From Bradyrhizobium glycinis (GTDB lineage Bacteria > Pseudomonadota > Alphaproteobacteria > Rhizobiales > Xanthobacteraceae), in contig NZ_JACCHQ010000026.1 in assembly GCF_016031655.1 (NCBI RefSeq), positions 40,539 to 104,538 on the forward strand: DNA of 64,000 bases, given 5' to 3'. This document shows, piece by piece, positions 52,981-61,286 of the stretch. The position numbers were made by a program, and so were the translations under genes. Position 1 is the stretch's first letter; each line of letters starts with the position of its first letter. Under the pieces are notes generated by a model, which saw nothing but the letters and a program-made list of their open reading frames with translations, made no database searches and was not told where the DNA came from.

Positions 52981-53130
52981 ATGGGGTATCGCAACCGGCC
53001 TACGGCCGCGAGCCAGTTCGCGCCCGCCGATCTCTTGAAGGGAATTCTCGTCGTCTCGTCGTTCGGGTTCTGGGCGGTGATGCTCGGCCTGATGCCGGTG
53101 CTGCTGTTTCGCGTCTGGCTGGTCGGCTGA
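52981..53130 (+). CDS. small membrane protein A, 49 aa
   Basis: 49 residues: polar start (MGYRNRPTAASQFAPADLLK) and one C-terminal transmembrane helix with FGFWAVMLGLMPVLLF. GAAGGGGGA precedes two in-frame ATGs (52975, 52981); the second has proper spacing. The helix resembles that of the next small gene (shared GxWxVxLxLxPVxxF pattern). Function unknown; inner-membrane location likely. Confidence 0.75.
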   Translation: MGYRNRPTAASQFAPADLLKGILVVSSFGFWAVMLGLMPVLLFRVWLVG

Positions 53131-53256
53131 CGCGCGCGCGGGATGGTTAATCCGTGGTAGCACCTGTGTTCAAAATGCACGGGCAGATGCGATCCGGATC
53201 TTAAAACATCGCTGCTATCACTGACGCCCATTAGCGAAGAAATCGCGGGGGCGTTT

Positions 53257-53403
53257 GTGAATAGTCAGAATGAGATGGCGTCGCATTTCGACGCCGAACA
53301 GCAGGGCTTTAGCACCGAGGACATTCTTTGGGCCGTTGGCATCTGGTCGGTGATCCTCACCCTGTCGCCGGTCATCGTGTTCTACATGCTGATGGTGGCG
53401 TGA
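53257..53403 (+). CDS. small membrane protein B, 48 aa
   Basis: 48 residues from GTG 53257 (42 from ATG 53275). Acidic, polar N-terminus (HFDAEQQGFSTEDILW) and a single C-terminal helix VGIWSVILTLSPVIVFYMLM. GGGGGC lies upstream of the GTG and a strong terminator 18 bases after the stop. Similar in length, topology and helix pattern to the preceding gene. Too short to be found by usual length cut-offs. Confidence 0.7.
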   Translation: MNSQNEMASHFDAEQQGFSTEDILWAVGIWSVILTLSPVIVFYMLMVA

Positions 53404-53420
53404 AAGCTTAGAAACGCAAA

Positions 53421-53446
53421 ACGCGCGGACCTCCCGCGCGTTTTTC
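53421..53446 (+). terminator. bidirectional terminator
   Basis: ACGCGCGG and CCGCGCGT pair around ACCTC, with a T run on the right and an A-rich left flank; serves the small membrane gene and possibly the convergent parA-like gene. Confidence 0.85.
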
Positions 53447-53470
53447 GCCGCTCGAAATGACCAATGAAAA

Positions 53471-54148
53471 TTAAGCCGCCTGCTTGTGCATTGCCCCGGA
53501 GGCCGACGCGGTGCCGCGAATAGCCTTGACCGAGCGCTCGATCGCCGCCCAGAGTCTTGCGATTTCCTGAGCCGCACGGCTCTCGGCCTGATATTCGCGC
53601 GCGCCTTCGCCGTGGCTGAGCGCCATCAGCAGATCCGAACGATTGGTGATCTGGCCGCCCCACACCGGAGCCCGGAATTTCGCCAGTGCTTCGCGGGCGA
53701 TGGTGACGATCGGGCTTTCGGCTTCGTCGCGCTTGGCCGGCGCACCGTTGAGCACGACCGCGTAGGGCTTGCGCGCCGCGCGGCACATCTGAATGGTTTC
53801 CTGCACCGCGTTGACGTCGAACACGCCGGGACGGGCGGGAATGACCACCATGGTGGCATTCTTGATCGCGTCGTCGACGACGGCCGACAGGTTCGGCGGC
53901 GTGTCGATCAACACCCATTCATAACCGTCGCGCTTGGCCGCCGAGACGATGCCGCTGACGGAGTTGACGGCAGCCTTGATCGGCGGCTCGTTGGTGCCGC
54001 GCAGCTTGTGCCACAGCGTGAGCGAACCTTGCGGATCCGCGTCCACCAGCATGACCTGCTTGCTCGCCTTGATCTGAGCGGCAAGATGCGCGGCGAGGGT
54101 ACTCTTGCCCGAACCGCCTTTACGTGATGCAAAAACAATAACGTTCAT
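53471..54148 (-). CDS. orphan ParA-family ATPase
   Basis: 225 residues. Deviant Walker A KGGSGKST at residues 10-17, ADPQGSLTLWHKLRG, Walker B VLIDTPPNLSAVVDDAI, and VVLNGAPAKRDEAES. Such ATPases position DNA or protein cargo using ATP-driven binding to the nucleoid. No parB or parS is seen nearby, so it is an orphan that may place a protein complex. GAAGG precedes ATG 54148 and an 18-bp palindrome lies 38 bases upstream. Confidence 0.9.
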   Translation of the reverse strand: MNVIVFASRKGGSGKSTLAAHLAAQIKASKQVMLVDADPQGSLTLWHKLRGTNEPPIKAAVNSVSGIVSAAKRDGYEWVLIDTPPNLSAVVDDAIKNATMVVIPARPGVFDVNAVQETIQMCRAARKPYAVVLNGAPAKRDEAESPIVTIAREALAKFRAPVWGGQITNRSDLLMALSHGEGAREYQAESRAAQEIARLWAAIERSVKAIRGTASASGAMHKQAA

Positions 54149-54185
54149 ACCTTCGGCCTCCAGATTGACCCCAGGCCGCGAAAAT

Positions 54186-54203
54186 GAATCAGCGCGCTGA
54201 TTC
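54186..54203. promoter_or_regulatory. 18-bp perfect palindrome
   Basis: GAATCAGCGCGCTGATTC, complete self-complementarity, 38 bases before the parA-like start. Good candidate operator. Confidence 0.65.
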
Positions 54204-54268
54204 GTGAAAGATAAATTTATCGAAGGTTGCGCCGACGCCACGAAATAACAGGGCGTGTTGGCTTTTGA

Positions 54269-54288
54269 GTCACACTGAATACTGTGAC
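54269..54288. promoter_or_regulatory. inverted repeat GTCACA-N8-TGTGAC
   Basis: Perfect 6-base arms 121 bases upstream of the parA-like start. The half-sites face the opposite way to those of a CRP site. Confidence 0.5.
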
Positions 54289-54554
54289 GTTACGCACAAA
54301 TCGCAGCAGAACGCGTGCCGCGGCGGCGATCGTGCGTTTTTTGAGCAGCGCGCGGGAAAAAACGGAATGCAACCCCGCCGGGCAAATCCTCTTGGACCTA
54401 TCCGCCTGGTCCCGCCATCCCACTCAGCCTGCGCGGCGTTGCGTGAACAAAACGAGTCCGAAGGCTGTCGCCGAGCTGATGCCGCAACCGGCGCAACTGG
54501 TCGCGCGCCTCGGCATGACCCGGTTTCAAGACAGGAACGCGCCTCGCCTGACGC

Positions 54555-54899
54555 TCAGCCTTCGCTGGATTTCTTCTTCTTCGCCGCGGGCTTGCTGCTC
54601 TTCTTCGCAGTCTTCGGAGCGATACTGGTCGGCTTGCCGGCGCGCGGCTCCGGCCCGCGGCGGAAGAACACCGCGCATTGCGGCGAGAGCTGCGCCTTCT
54701 TCTTGATCATGCAGGCGGTGATGGCATCGACGTTCGGGATGAACTCGCTGCAGAGCCGCATCGCATCCGGCGTGCAGGCCTGCTGCTCCTCCTGGGTGTA
54801 GGCGAAACCAGCGCGCGGCAGCGCCAGGATGGCCAAGGCAAGCGAGAGGCTTGCAACGGCCACGGGCTTTGCAAAGGACTTGAAGCGAAACGCCGGCAT
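54555..54899 (-). CDS. secreted small cysteine protein with lysine-rich tail
   Basis: 114 residues. Signal peptide at about 1-33 (PVAVASLSLALAILALPRAG then FAYT), a compact core with three cysteines (QQACTPDAMRLCSEFIP, ITACMIKKKAQLSPQC adds a fourth) and a basic tail (KKSSKPAAKKKKSSEG). The cysteine spacing matches small periplasmic proteins common in Bradyrhizobium of unknown role. GGGGGG precedes ATG 54899. Confidence 0.8.
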   Translation of the reverse strand: MPAFRFKSFAKPVAVASLSLALAILALPRAGFAYTQEEQQACTPDAMRLCSEFIPNVDAITACMIKKKAQLSPQCAVFFRRGPEPRAGKPTSIAPKTAKKSSKPAAKKKKSSEG

Positions 54900-55269
54900 C
54901 GATCCCCCCACATGACGAGTCGGTGCGAATAGTGGGTGAACGGCGGTTCGTTGGCAACCGAGGGGGATTGCGAAAGCCGGCACGTGTGCGCTCTCGGCAA
55001 CAGGGTGGGGTCAGGAGCCTCGGCAGTTCCGGGGGAACGCGACGAAGACGCCGCTGTCTGCGCTCCCAAACACAAAACTGCGAAAACAACCCCATGCACA
55101 GTAGCCAAGTGCCGGCAATCGCTACGCTTTCATCTCTTAGGATTTTGCGAAACGCGGTTTGACTTGTCGGGCAAAACAGGGGCATCATGTCACCCTCAAG
55201 AAGATGCGCGTGAGGTGGCCGACCTGTCTCCTGCGCTGGTCGAAAAGCGCACGTGAGGAGGACAGTCGC
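54900..55269. other. intergenic region with dispersed repeat D
   Basis: 370 bases between the secreted-protein gene and the CoA-transferase gene. The right half is taken by the dispersed repeat at 55066-55192; the left half shows nothing I can name. Confidence 0.5.
55066..55192 (+). repeat. dispersed repeat D, copy 2, with promoter-like end
   Basis: Left block AACAACCCCATGCACAGTAG at 55086 and right block GTCGGGCAAAACAG at 55166 match the copy at 18346; the centre is about 18 bases longer and different. TTGACT (55159) and CATCAT (55183) flank the right block and point toward the CoA-transferase gene. Confidence 0.75.
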
Positions 55270-56436
55270 ATGACGGGAAATGAGGCGGAGCTGCCGCTGT
55301 CGGGTGTGACGGTGGTTTCGCTGGAGCAGGCGATCGCGGCGCCGCTGGCCAGCCGGCACCTCGCCGATTGGGGCGCGCGGGTGATCAAGATCGAGCGGCC
55401 CGGCACGGGGGATTTCTGCCGCGACTACGATCACGTGATGAACGGCCTATCGAGCCAGTTCGTGTGGACCAACCGTTCCAAGGAAAGCCTTGCGATTGAC
55501 ATCAAGAGCCCTGAGGGGCGCAAGGTGCTCGACGCCCTGCTGCCGCGCGCCGACGTGTTCATCCAGAACCTCGCGCCCGGCGCGGCGGAGCGGCTCGGCC
55601 TCGATGCCGCTTCGCTGCTGCGCAAATATCCGCGCCTGATCGCCTGCGACGTCTCGGGCTATGGCAGCGGCGGCCCTTACAGCGACAAGAAGGCCTATGA
55701 TCTGCTGGTGCAGTGCGAGGCCGGCGTGCTCGCCATCAACGGCACCGAGGCGGAGCCCGCCAAAGTGGGGCTCTCCGTGGTCGATATCGCCACCGGCATG
55801 TACATCCTGAACGGCGTCTTGATGGCGCTGTACGCCCGCGAGCGGACCGGCAAGGGCACGGCGTTCCAGGCCTCGCTGTTCGATTCGATCACGGACTGGA
55901 TGAGCTATCCCGCGTTCTACACCGAGAGTACCGGCCGGCCACTGCCGCGCACCGGCGCCAGGCATGCGACCATCGCGCCTTACGGCCCGTTCCGTGTCGG
56001 CGACGGCAACACCATTTTCTTCGGCATCCAGAACGACCGGGAATGGCGGTCGCTCTGCCGCATCGTGCTCGGCGATGCCGGCTTTGCCGACGACCCGCGC
56101 TTCCGCACCAATCCGCTGCGCATGCAGAACCGCGACGAGCTGCAGGCGCATATCGAGCAGCGCTTTGCAGCCATGACCAGCGAAGAGGTGCTGCGGCTGC
56201 TGGATGGAGCCGGGGTCGCCAATGCGCATCTGAACTCGGTCGAGGCCTTCCTGCAGCATGAGCAGCTGCATGCCCGCGCGCGGGTGCAAAGCGTGGGATC
56301 GCCGTGCGGGCCGGTGATGAGCTTCCTGCCCGCGCTGACGATTCCCGGCGTGACGCCGCGGATGGATCCGGTGCCTGACGTCGGCGAGCATAACGAAGCC
56401 ATCCTCGGCGAACTCGGCCTCGTTAAGGGAACGTGA
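55270..56436 (+). CDS. CaiB/BaiF-type CoA-transferase (class III)
   Basis: 388 residues. N-terminal VVSLEQAIAAPLASRHLADW, GARVIKIERPGTGDFCRDYD, catalytic aspartate at 144 in KKAYDLLVQCEAG, and small domain AFQASLFDSITDWMSYPAFY. Moves CoA between carboxylic acids. GGAGG precedes ATG 55270. The stop overlaps the region before the CitE-like lyase, so the two act in one pathway, similar to mesaconyl or citramalyl-CoA chemistry (inference). Confidence 0.9.
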   Translation: MTGNEAELPLSGVTVVSLEQAIAAPLASRHLADWGARVIKIERPGTGDFCRDYDHVMNGLSSQFVWTNRSKESLAIDIKSPEGRKVLDALLPRADVFIQNLAPGAAERLGLDAASLLRKYPRLIACDVSGYGSGGPYSDKKAYDLLVQCEAGVLAINGTEAEPAKVGLSVVDIATGMYILNGVLMALYARERTGKGTAFQASLFDSITDWMSYPAFYTESTGRPLPRTGARHATIAPYGPFRVGDGNTIFFGIQNDREWRSLCRIVLGDAGFADDPRFRTNPLRMQNRDELQAHIEQRFAAMTSEEVLRLLDGAGVANAHLNSVEAFLQHEQLHARARVQSVGSPCGPVMSFLPALTIPGVTPRMDPVPDVGEHNEAILGELGLVKGT

Positions 56437-56438
56437 CA

Positions 56439-57362
56439 ATGGTCTCGCAGCGCCCGACGCGCGCCTATTTCGCCGTTCCCGCGCATCGCGCCCGTCTCGT
56501 CGCAAAGGCTGCGGCATCAGTGGCGGACGCGGTGTTCATGGACCTCGAAGACGCCGTGCCGCCCGCCGAGAAGGGCGTTGCGCTGGCGGAAGCCGCCCGC
56601 GCGCTGTCCTCTCTCGATTGGGGCAACAAGCACGTCGCCATCAGGCTCAACGCCGTCGACAGCCCGTTCATTGCGGAGGAGATCTGCCACCTGGCCGCCC
56701 TGCCCCGGCTCGATGCCTTGATCGTGCCGAAGGCGGAGCGGGTGAGCGACATCGTCGCGCTCGCCGATCGCTTGCGCGCGGCCGCGCCGGATCGCGCTAC
56801 GCCTGTCGCCCTCGAACTGCTGATCGAGACCGCGCTCGGCCTCGTCAACGTCGATGCCCTTGCCGCCGCGCACGAGAGCGTCGCCGCGCTGCATCTCGGC
56901 GTCGGCGACCTCGCGGCCTCGCTCGGCGCCCGCAGCTCCGACGTCGGCATTTCGCCGGATGGCTATCGCCACGTCGGCTCGGCGCAAAGCGGCTACGCCA
57001 CTGCGCCGCTCGACCTGTTCGCCTATCCCATGATGCGCCTTCTGGTCGCCGCCCGCGCGCGCGGCCTGCGCGCGATCGACGGCCCCTGCGGCGCGTTCCG
57101 CGATGCCAAGCTGACCGAGGCCAGCGCGCAAAAGGCCGCCGCGATGGGCTTTGACGGCAAGCAGGTGATCCATCCCGACCAGATCGAGCCGACGCTGCGC
57201 GCGTTCACGCCGTCGGCCGAGGAGCTGACCCAAGCGCGGCGGGTGGTCGAGGCGATGGAGAGCGCAGAGGCGAACGGCCAGGGCGCAGTGACGCTGGACG
57301 GCAAGATGATCGACTATGCCAATGTGCGGATGGCGCGCCGGATCATCGAGCTGGGGTCGTAG
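56439..57362 (+). CDS. HpcH/CitE-family CoA-ester lyase
   Basis: 307 residues, TIM barrel: RAYFAVPAHRARLVAKAAAS, VFMDLEDAVPPAEKG with metal-binding acids, VAIRLNAVDSPF, LIVPKAERVSDI, LELLIETALGLVN, and GFDGKQVIHPDQIEPTLRAF. Splits or forms malyl/citramalyl-CoA-type esters. ATG 56439 follows AAGGGAA; a GTG at 56433 overlaps the upstream stop. Forms an operon with the CoA-transferase. Confidence 0.9.
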   Translation: MVSQRPTRAYFAVPAHRARLVAKAAASVADAVFMDLEDAVPPAEKGVALAEAARALSSLDWGNKHVAIRLNAVDSPFIAEEICHLAALPRLDALIVPKAERVSDIVALADRLRAAAPDRATPVALELLIETALGLVNVDALAAAHESVAALHLGVGDLAASLGARSSDVGISPDGYRHVGSAQSGYATAPLDLFAYPMMRLLVAARARGLRAIDGPCGAFRDAKLTEASAQKAAAMGFDGKQVIHPDQIEPTLRAFTPSAEELTQARRVVEAMESAEANGQGAVTLDGKMIDYANVRMARRIIELGS

Positions 57363-57377
57363 CGACACATGGCCACC

Positions 57378-57492
57378 TAGTTGATCGTCGCCCCGGTGTT
57401 CGCGCTGATCGCGGCGATGGCGACCGGCGCGAATGCATACATTTTTGCCGTGCAGTATCAGCGGCTGGTGAACCCGGTCTCGGGCGCGGCCG
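57378..57492 (+). pseudogene. AEC-family transporter relic 1
   Basis: A short remnant of an auxin-efflux-carrier (AEC) family permease: GANAYIFAVQYQRLVNPVSG is the conserved C-terminal signature. Only about 37 codons remain, without start or ends. A second relic with a nearly identical 50-base stretch lies at 60080-60420. Confidence 0.75.
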
Positions 57493-57560
57493 ACAGAAAC
57501 TCAGCTGCTGGGTTTACCGTGCTCGGCATGACCTATCGAAGCCGAGCATTTGAACTCAGC

Positions 57561-57731
57561 CTAGGCAGCCCAGTCCATGATCGCGTCGATGAAGGTCTGA
57601 GCCTGGCGGATCGCGTCGCGCCTCGTCGCACAGACACCGACCGACACTGTTCGGCCCTTTCCGACAGTCCACTTCCAACCAGCCGGGTAGCTCATCTTAA
57701 CGATCGAGAAGCTTACGCCGCGATGTTCCAC
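57561..57731 (-). CDS. small hypothetical protein, 56 aa
   Basis: GTG 57731 to TAG 57561. GCGGAGG lies 6 bases before the GTG, a very good ribosome-binding site. The 56 residues start VEHRGVSFSIVKMSYPAGWK and end AQTFIDAIMDWAA, a compact alpha/beta composition that resembles short rhizobial hypothetical proteins with a GWKW motif. Function unknown. It sits inside an otherwise degraded stretch. Confidence 0.6.
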   Translation of the reverse strand: MEHRGVSFSIVKMSYPAGWKWTVGKGRTVSVGVCATRRDAIRQAQTFIDAIMDWAA

Positions 57732-58005
57732 GGAGAACCTCCGCTAACATGTTGCTGTGTCTGAAAAGACTACTCCCAATGGCGAATTTGTCCAGCCGAA
57801 CGCAGGCCCACAATTCGCTCGCGCGGCTTGGATACAGGATCCTGAAAAGGTTCGCCGGTGCTCGCCGCTGTTTTCTCGCGGTGTCGGGGAACGAAAACGA
57901 ACGATGCTGCTTCGGCGCGCTCGAGCCCTTCGCACCACCCTCGATAGTTTTGCCTTTACACGCAAAGGTCACTAATCTGCCCTGATACGTTGCAGGGAGG
58001 GTAAC

Positions 58006-58410
58006 ATGGCACAGCGCGAAGACATGCTCGCAACGATCCGGCACGCCTACGCCGCGCGCGGCGACAATGACGTCGAGGGCTTGGTGACGACCTTTCATCC
58101 CGAGGGCGCATTCACTTTGATGGGCGACAGGAGCACGCTCGAACTGACAGGAAGCGTGCAGGGTCACCCAGCCCTGCGAGGGGTTTTCGGTCAATTGATC
58201 AAGAACTTCGGCTTCGAAAACCGCAAAATTCTGGCTGAGCTGGTCGACGGTGATCGCGTTGCCGTCCATTCCCGCGTTGACGTCCGCTACCATCCAACTG
58301 GAAAGACGTTCAGCACCGAGCTTTTGGACCTATTCAGATTTCAGGATGGCAAGATCGTCGAGCTGAATGAGTTTGCGGATACAGCGCAGGTCAAGGCGAT
58401 GATCTCCTGA
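58006..58410 (+). CDS. NTF2/SnoaL-like protein, paralogue 1
   Basis: 134 residues: DMLATIRHAYAARGDNDVEG, LVTTFHPEGAFTLMGDRSTL, DRVAVHSRVDVRYHPTGKTF, LLDLFRFQDGKIVELNEFAD. Cone-shaped ligand-binding fold; steroid-isomerase or carotenoid-type relatives exist but no activity can be assigned. GCAGGGAGG precedes the ATG. About 75 percent of residues match the copy at 60496, and flanking DNA is shared too. Confidence 0.85.
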   Translation: MAQREDMLATIRHAYAARGDNDVEGLVTTFHPEGAFTLMGDRSTLELTGSVQGHPALRGVFGQLIKNFGFENRKILAELVDGDRVAVHSRVDVRYHPTGKTFSTELLDLFRFQDGKIVELNEFADTAQVKAMIS

Positions 58411-58591
58411 AGGACGATGAGGTTCGGTTTGCTTCCGGGCGGGCAGCAAGCCGGCATACAAGTGGGCAGAGCACTGGCCGGCCTGCCCACCATGTTCGAA
58501 CGTCGACTTGTTCTGCTATCTCAAGCCTTGATGCCTCGATGTCGAGCGCTTCTCGACCTCTGTGCGGTTCGCAGTTTACCTACACGCCGGC

Positions 58592-59842
58592 TTACTGCTT
58601 CGGTTCAGCTCGCGCTTCCAGCCCGCGAAGCTGTGTCCCGACAACCAAGTCACCGATCTTACGGCCCATGTCCTTTCCGACCTCCGTCGAGAAACGGTAA
58701 TGGAAACCGGCATAGATGCGCGAATTGGCGACCTCGTTGCTATAATCCTGGAGCTTGGTCCATTTGCGAGTCACCCCTGGCGCAGTGGGGCTGGTCATCG
58801 TTAGCTCTCCGACCTCGTCGCCGGCGATGGACCGGAGAACCGTGGAAACCGCCGCCGATATGATGCAGTGGGCGCAGGGGTATTCGGGATGCAACGGCGT
58901 TTCACCCAGCGGCAACCAGGACGGTTCGCGTGGCGTCATCGGGTTGTGCGTGATGTCCGCGTTGCGTATGGCCGTTACAGGCCGCCAGAAGTTGTAATGA
59001 TACTTCGCATCAAGGACAGCAACGATTGCGTCGTTCGCAGCAATCTCGGTGAGGGCGAAAAGGCGCGCGCAGTCAACGAGGTCCATGTGCTTGGCCAAGG
59101 CGACCTGCCGGACGATTGGATTGAAGCTGGGCGGCCCGACCAGAAACCAGACTCGTCCGATCGCGGTCTGCTCTGCCGTTCGGGTGGTGCTGTTGCGAGC
59201 GCCGAGCTCCCGAATTTCATTGACGTCTCTGGTCCAGGTCTCGGAATCAAGCGCCGGTGGTGGCGCTGGACGGAATTGTGAGGCTGATGTCATGACCCAA
59301 GGGGACATTCTTCCAGCCGTCGTGCCGATCGGCACCACAGTCGGCACATAGGCCCCCGGGGCTGTATAGGGACGATAAGTCTCCTGAACGTCACTGCCGT
59401 CATCCCTTCGCAACGCTATCACACCGGAAGCGGCAAGCTTTCCAAGCTCGATTCCATTCGCCTTTCCCTCCGTGTCCGGAATGCCGGAAAGCGATGCAAT
59501 CAATGCCGCATCAAGGGCGGGTTTCTGGTCCGGATAGATCGTGAGAAGAATGTTGTAAGCTGCAGTCGACGCTGCGGCTTCCTTGGACGTGGAGCGGTCT
59601 GCCACGAGATCCAGCTTGTATGGAGTATATCGCCTGTCGATCGCGTTGACGGCCTCGAACATGGCAACGTGAAGCATCGACATCGTGCGGGCCTGTGGCA
59701 CAGGCAGAACCTTCTTTTCAGCGGCAATCGCATCTGCTTTCGCGTTCCAATCCATAATGACATCGGCACGCGCAGTGCCGATGCAAACTGCAAGAGCAGC
59801 GACGATCAGGAATGGCGATTTCGTTGCAAGAAACGTCTTCAT
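58592..59842 (-). CDS. secreted vanadium-haloperoxidase/PAP2-like protein
   Basis: 416 residues with a signal peptide (residues 1-26, ending GTARADV). Three PAP2/haloperoxidase signatures: K280-x6-RP (KYHYNFWRPVTAIR), the acid-base loop HPEYPCAHC with His325 where PSGH is usual, and SRIYAGFHYRFSTEVG with the nucleophile-position His381. Binds phosphate or vanadate; could be a phosphatase or a haloperoxidase. GAGGAGC fits ATG 59842 better than ATG 59848. It lies between the two halves of a duplicated segment. Confidence 0.85.
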   Translation of the reverse strand: MKTFLATKSPFLIVAALAVCIGTARADVIMDWNAKADAIAAEKKVLPVPQARTMSMLHVAMFEAVNAIDRRYTPYKLDLVADRSTSKEAAASTAAYNILLTIYPDQKPALDAALIASLSGIPDTEGKANGIELGKLAASGVIALRRDDGSDVQETYRPYTAPGAYVPTVVPIGTTAGRMSPWVMTSASQFRPAPPPALDSETWTRDVNEIRELGARNSTTRTAEQTAIGRVWFLVGPPSFNPIVRQVALAKHMDLVDCARLFALTEIAANDAIVAVLDAKYHYNFWRPVTAIRNADITHNPMTPREPSWLPLGETPLHPEYPCAHCIISAAVSTVLRSIAGDEVGELTMTSPTAPGVTRKWTKLQDYSNEVANSRIYAGFHYRFSTEVGKDMGRKIGDLVVGTQLRGLEARAEPKQ

Positions 59843-60079
59843 CTTCATGCTCCTCGTTGTTTCAACAGAGAGCGACATCTTGTACGGACGGGCCGCGCAA
59901 GAACGTGGAAGTGCAGAACGATCTTAAGGTCGCAGCAAGCCGGCTGCTGTGAAACAGTTTACACCCGCCCTCGCTTTCACCGAAAAGACTTTGAGGCCGC
60001 GACCCAAAGAGTAAGATCGAATGCCTTACCTGATGCACGACCTGCTATTACGGCAGCCTCCGAACAATCATCACATCCT

Positions 60080-60420
60080 TTGCGCATTCGGGCTCGCCGA
60101 CGGCGCTGATCGTGCTCGGCTCCTATTTGTTTCGCGCCAGGTGAAGAGCGAGAGGCTGAGCATTTTGGTGATGCGTACGCTCAAGCTTGCGGCGCTGCCG
60201 GCCGCCGCGTTCGTGTCGGCAAGACTGCTCGACCTGCCGCCGATCGCCGGCGGCGTCATCGTGCTGTTCGCGGCGATGCCGACCGGCGCGGAATGCGTAC
60301 ATCTCTGCCGTGCAGTATCAGCGGCTGGTGAACCCGGTCTCGGGCGCGGTGGCGCTGGGGACGCTGCTGGCGGCGGCGACGTTGCCGGTGGTGGTGTGGG
60401 TGGTGGCGGGAGGTAACGCA
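60080..60420 (+). pseudogene. AEC-family transporter relic 2
   Basis: C-terminal third of an AEC permease with frame breaks. SPTALIVLGSYLFR runs to a stop at 60131; VKSERLSILVMRTLKLAALP to FAAMPTGA is in a second frame; YISAVQYQRLVNPVSGAVAL to VVVWVVAGG needs a third, because of an extra G near 60290. Shares its end with relic 1. It precedes NTF2 paralogue 2 as relic 1 precedes paralogue 1. Confidence 0.8.
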
Positions 60421-60495
60421 GCACGGCTCCGATCATTTTGCCTTTACACGCAAAGGTCGCTAGGCTGCCCCGATACCTATTGCAGGGAGGGGCAC

Positions 60496-60900
60496 ATGGC
60501 ACAGCGCGAAGAGATGCTCGCATTGATCAGGACCGCCTACGCCGCGCGCGGCAAGGGCGACATCGAGGGCTTGGTGGCGGCTTTCCATCCCGAGGGCCAC
60601 TTCACGTTGATGGGCGACAAGAGCGCGCTCGAACTGACGGGGCGCATGGAGGGGCACCCGACCCTGCGCGCGGCTTTCACTCAGTTCACTGACACCTTCG
60701 GCTTCGAAAGCCGCGAGATCCTGGCTGAACTGGTCGACGGGGATCGCGTCGCAGTCCATTCCCGGGTTCTCGTTCGATACAATCCAAGCGGAAAGACTTT
60801 CAGCACCGAGATCCTGGACCTGTTCAGATTTCAAGACGGCAAGATCGTCGAGCTGATCGAGTTTGCGGATACGGCGCAGATCAAGGCGGTGATCTCTTGA
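60496..60900 (+). CDS. NTF2/SnoaL-like protein, paralogue 2
   Basis: 134 residues: EMLALIRTAYAARGKGDIEG, LVAAFHPEGHFTLMGDKSAL, DRVAVHSRVLVRYNPSGKTF, ILDLFRFQDGKIVELIEFAD. Same length and arrangement as the copy at 58006, with a nearly identical upstream block (TTTTGCCTTTACACGCAAAG) and GGGAGGGG before the ATG. Shared flanks on both sides show that a segment, not only the gene, was duplicated. Confidence 0.85.
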   Translation: MAQREEMLALIRTAYAARGKGDIEGLVAAFHPEGHFTLMGDKSALELTGRMEGHPTLRAAFTQFTDTFGFESREILAELVDGDRVAVHSRVLVRYNPSGKTFSTEILDLFRFQDGKIVELIEFADTAQIKAVIS

Positions 60901-61022
60901 AGGACGATGAGGCTCGCCTTCAGTGCGGGCAGCAAGCCGCCATATAAGTGGGCAGAGCACTGACGGCCCTGCTCACCATGTTCGAACGTCGACTTGTTCT
61001 GCTATCTCCAATGGTGGAGGCG

Positions 61023-61286
61023 ATGGACGACACTGCACCGGAGGTGGCGGGCAATACTTCGCTTGATTTCCTCCAAGCCGTCTATCGCGATCCTTGCCAG
61101 CCGATGCATCGCCGGATGCGGGCTGCCGTGGCTGCGCTGCCTTTTGAGCATCCGAAGCTAGCAGTGACAGCCGTGGTCAACACCGAGGGCTTTGCAGCGC
61201 GGCTAGAAGCTGCACGTGAGCGAAGTGAAAAGGTTTCGGCCATCCGGAGCCGTCAAGCCATTGAGACAACTGAAGTCGGGAGCTGA
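61023..61286 (+). CDS. hypothetical protein of mobile-element type
   Basis: 87 residues from ATG 61023 with GGAGG close by. NTSLDFLQAVYRDPCQPMHR then RMRAAVAALPFEHPKLAVTA is a pattern I associate with small proteins encoded by rhizobial phages and integrative elements, often near terminase or packaging genes. The remaining C-terminus is charged. An alternative start at 60978 would use a codon in the duplicated flank. Function unknown. Confidence 0.65.
   Translation: MDDTAPEVAGNTSLDFLQAVYRDPCQPMHRRMRAAVAALPFEHPKLAVTAVVNTEGFAARLEAARERSEKVSAIRSRQAIETTEVGS

Larger units (their letters stand above)
54149..54554. other. intergenic region upstream of the parA-like gene
   Basis: 406 bases without a credible gene. 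Two clean inverted repeats (54186-54203 and 54269-54288) lie in the half nearer the parA-like start; the rest is GC-rich and featureless to me. Confidence 0.5.

Noticed and set aside
54269..54288. CRP/FNR site upstream of the parA-like gene
   Set aside because: The half-sites read TCACA...TGTGA, the reverse order of the TGTGA...TCACA consensus.
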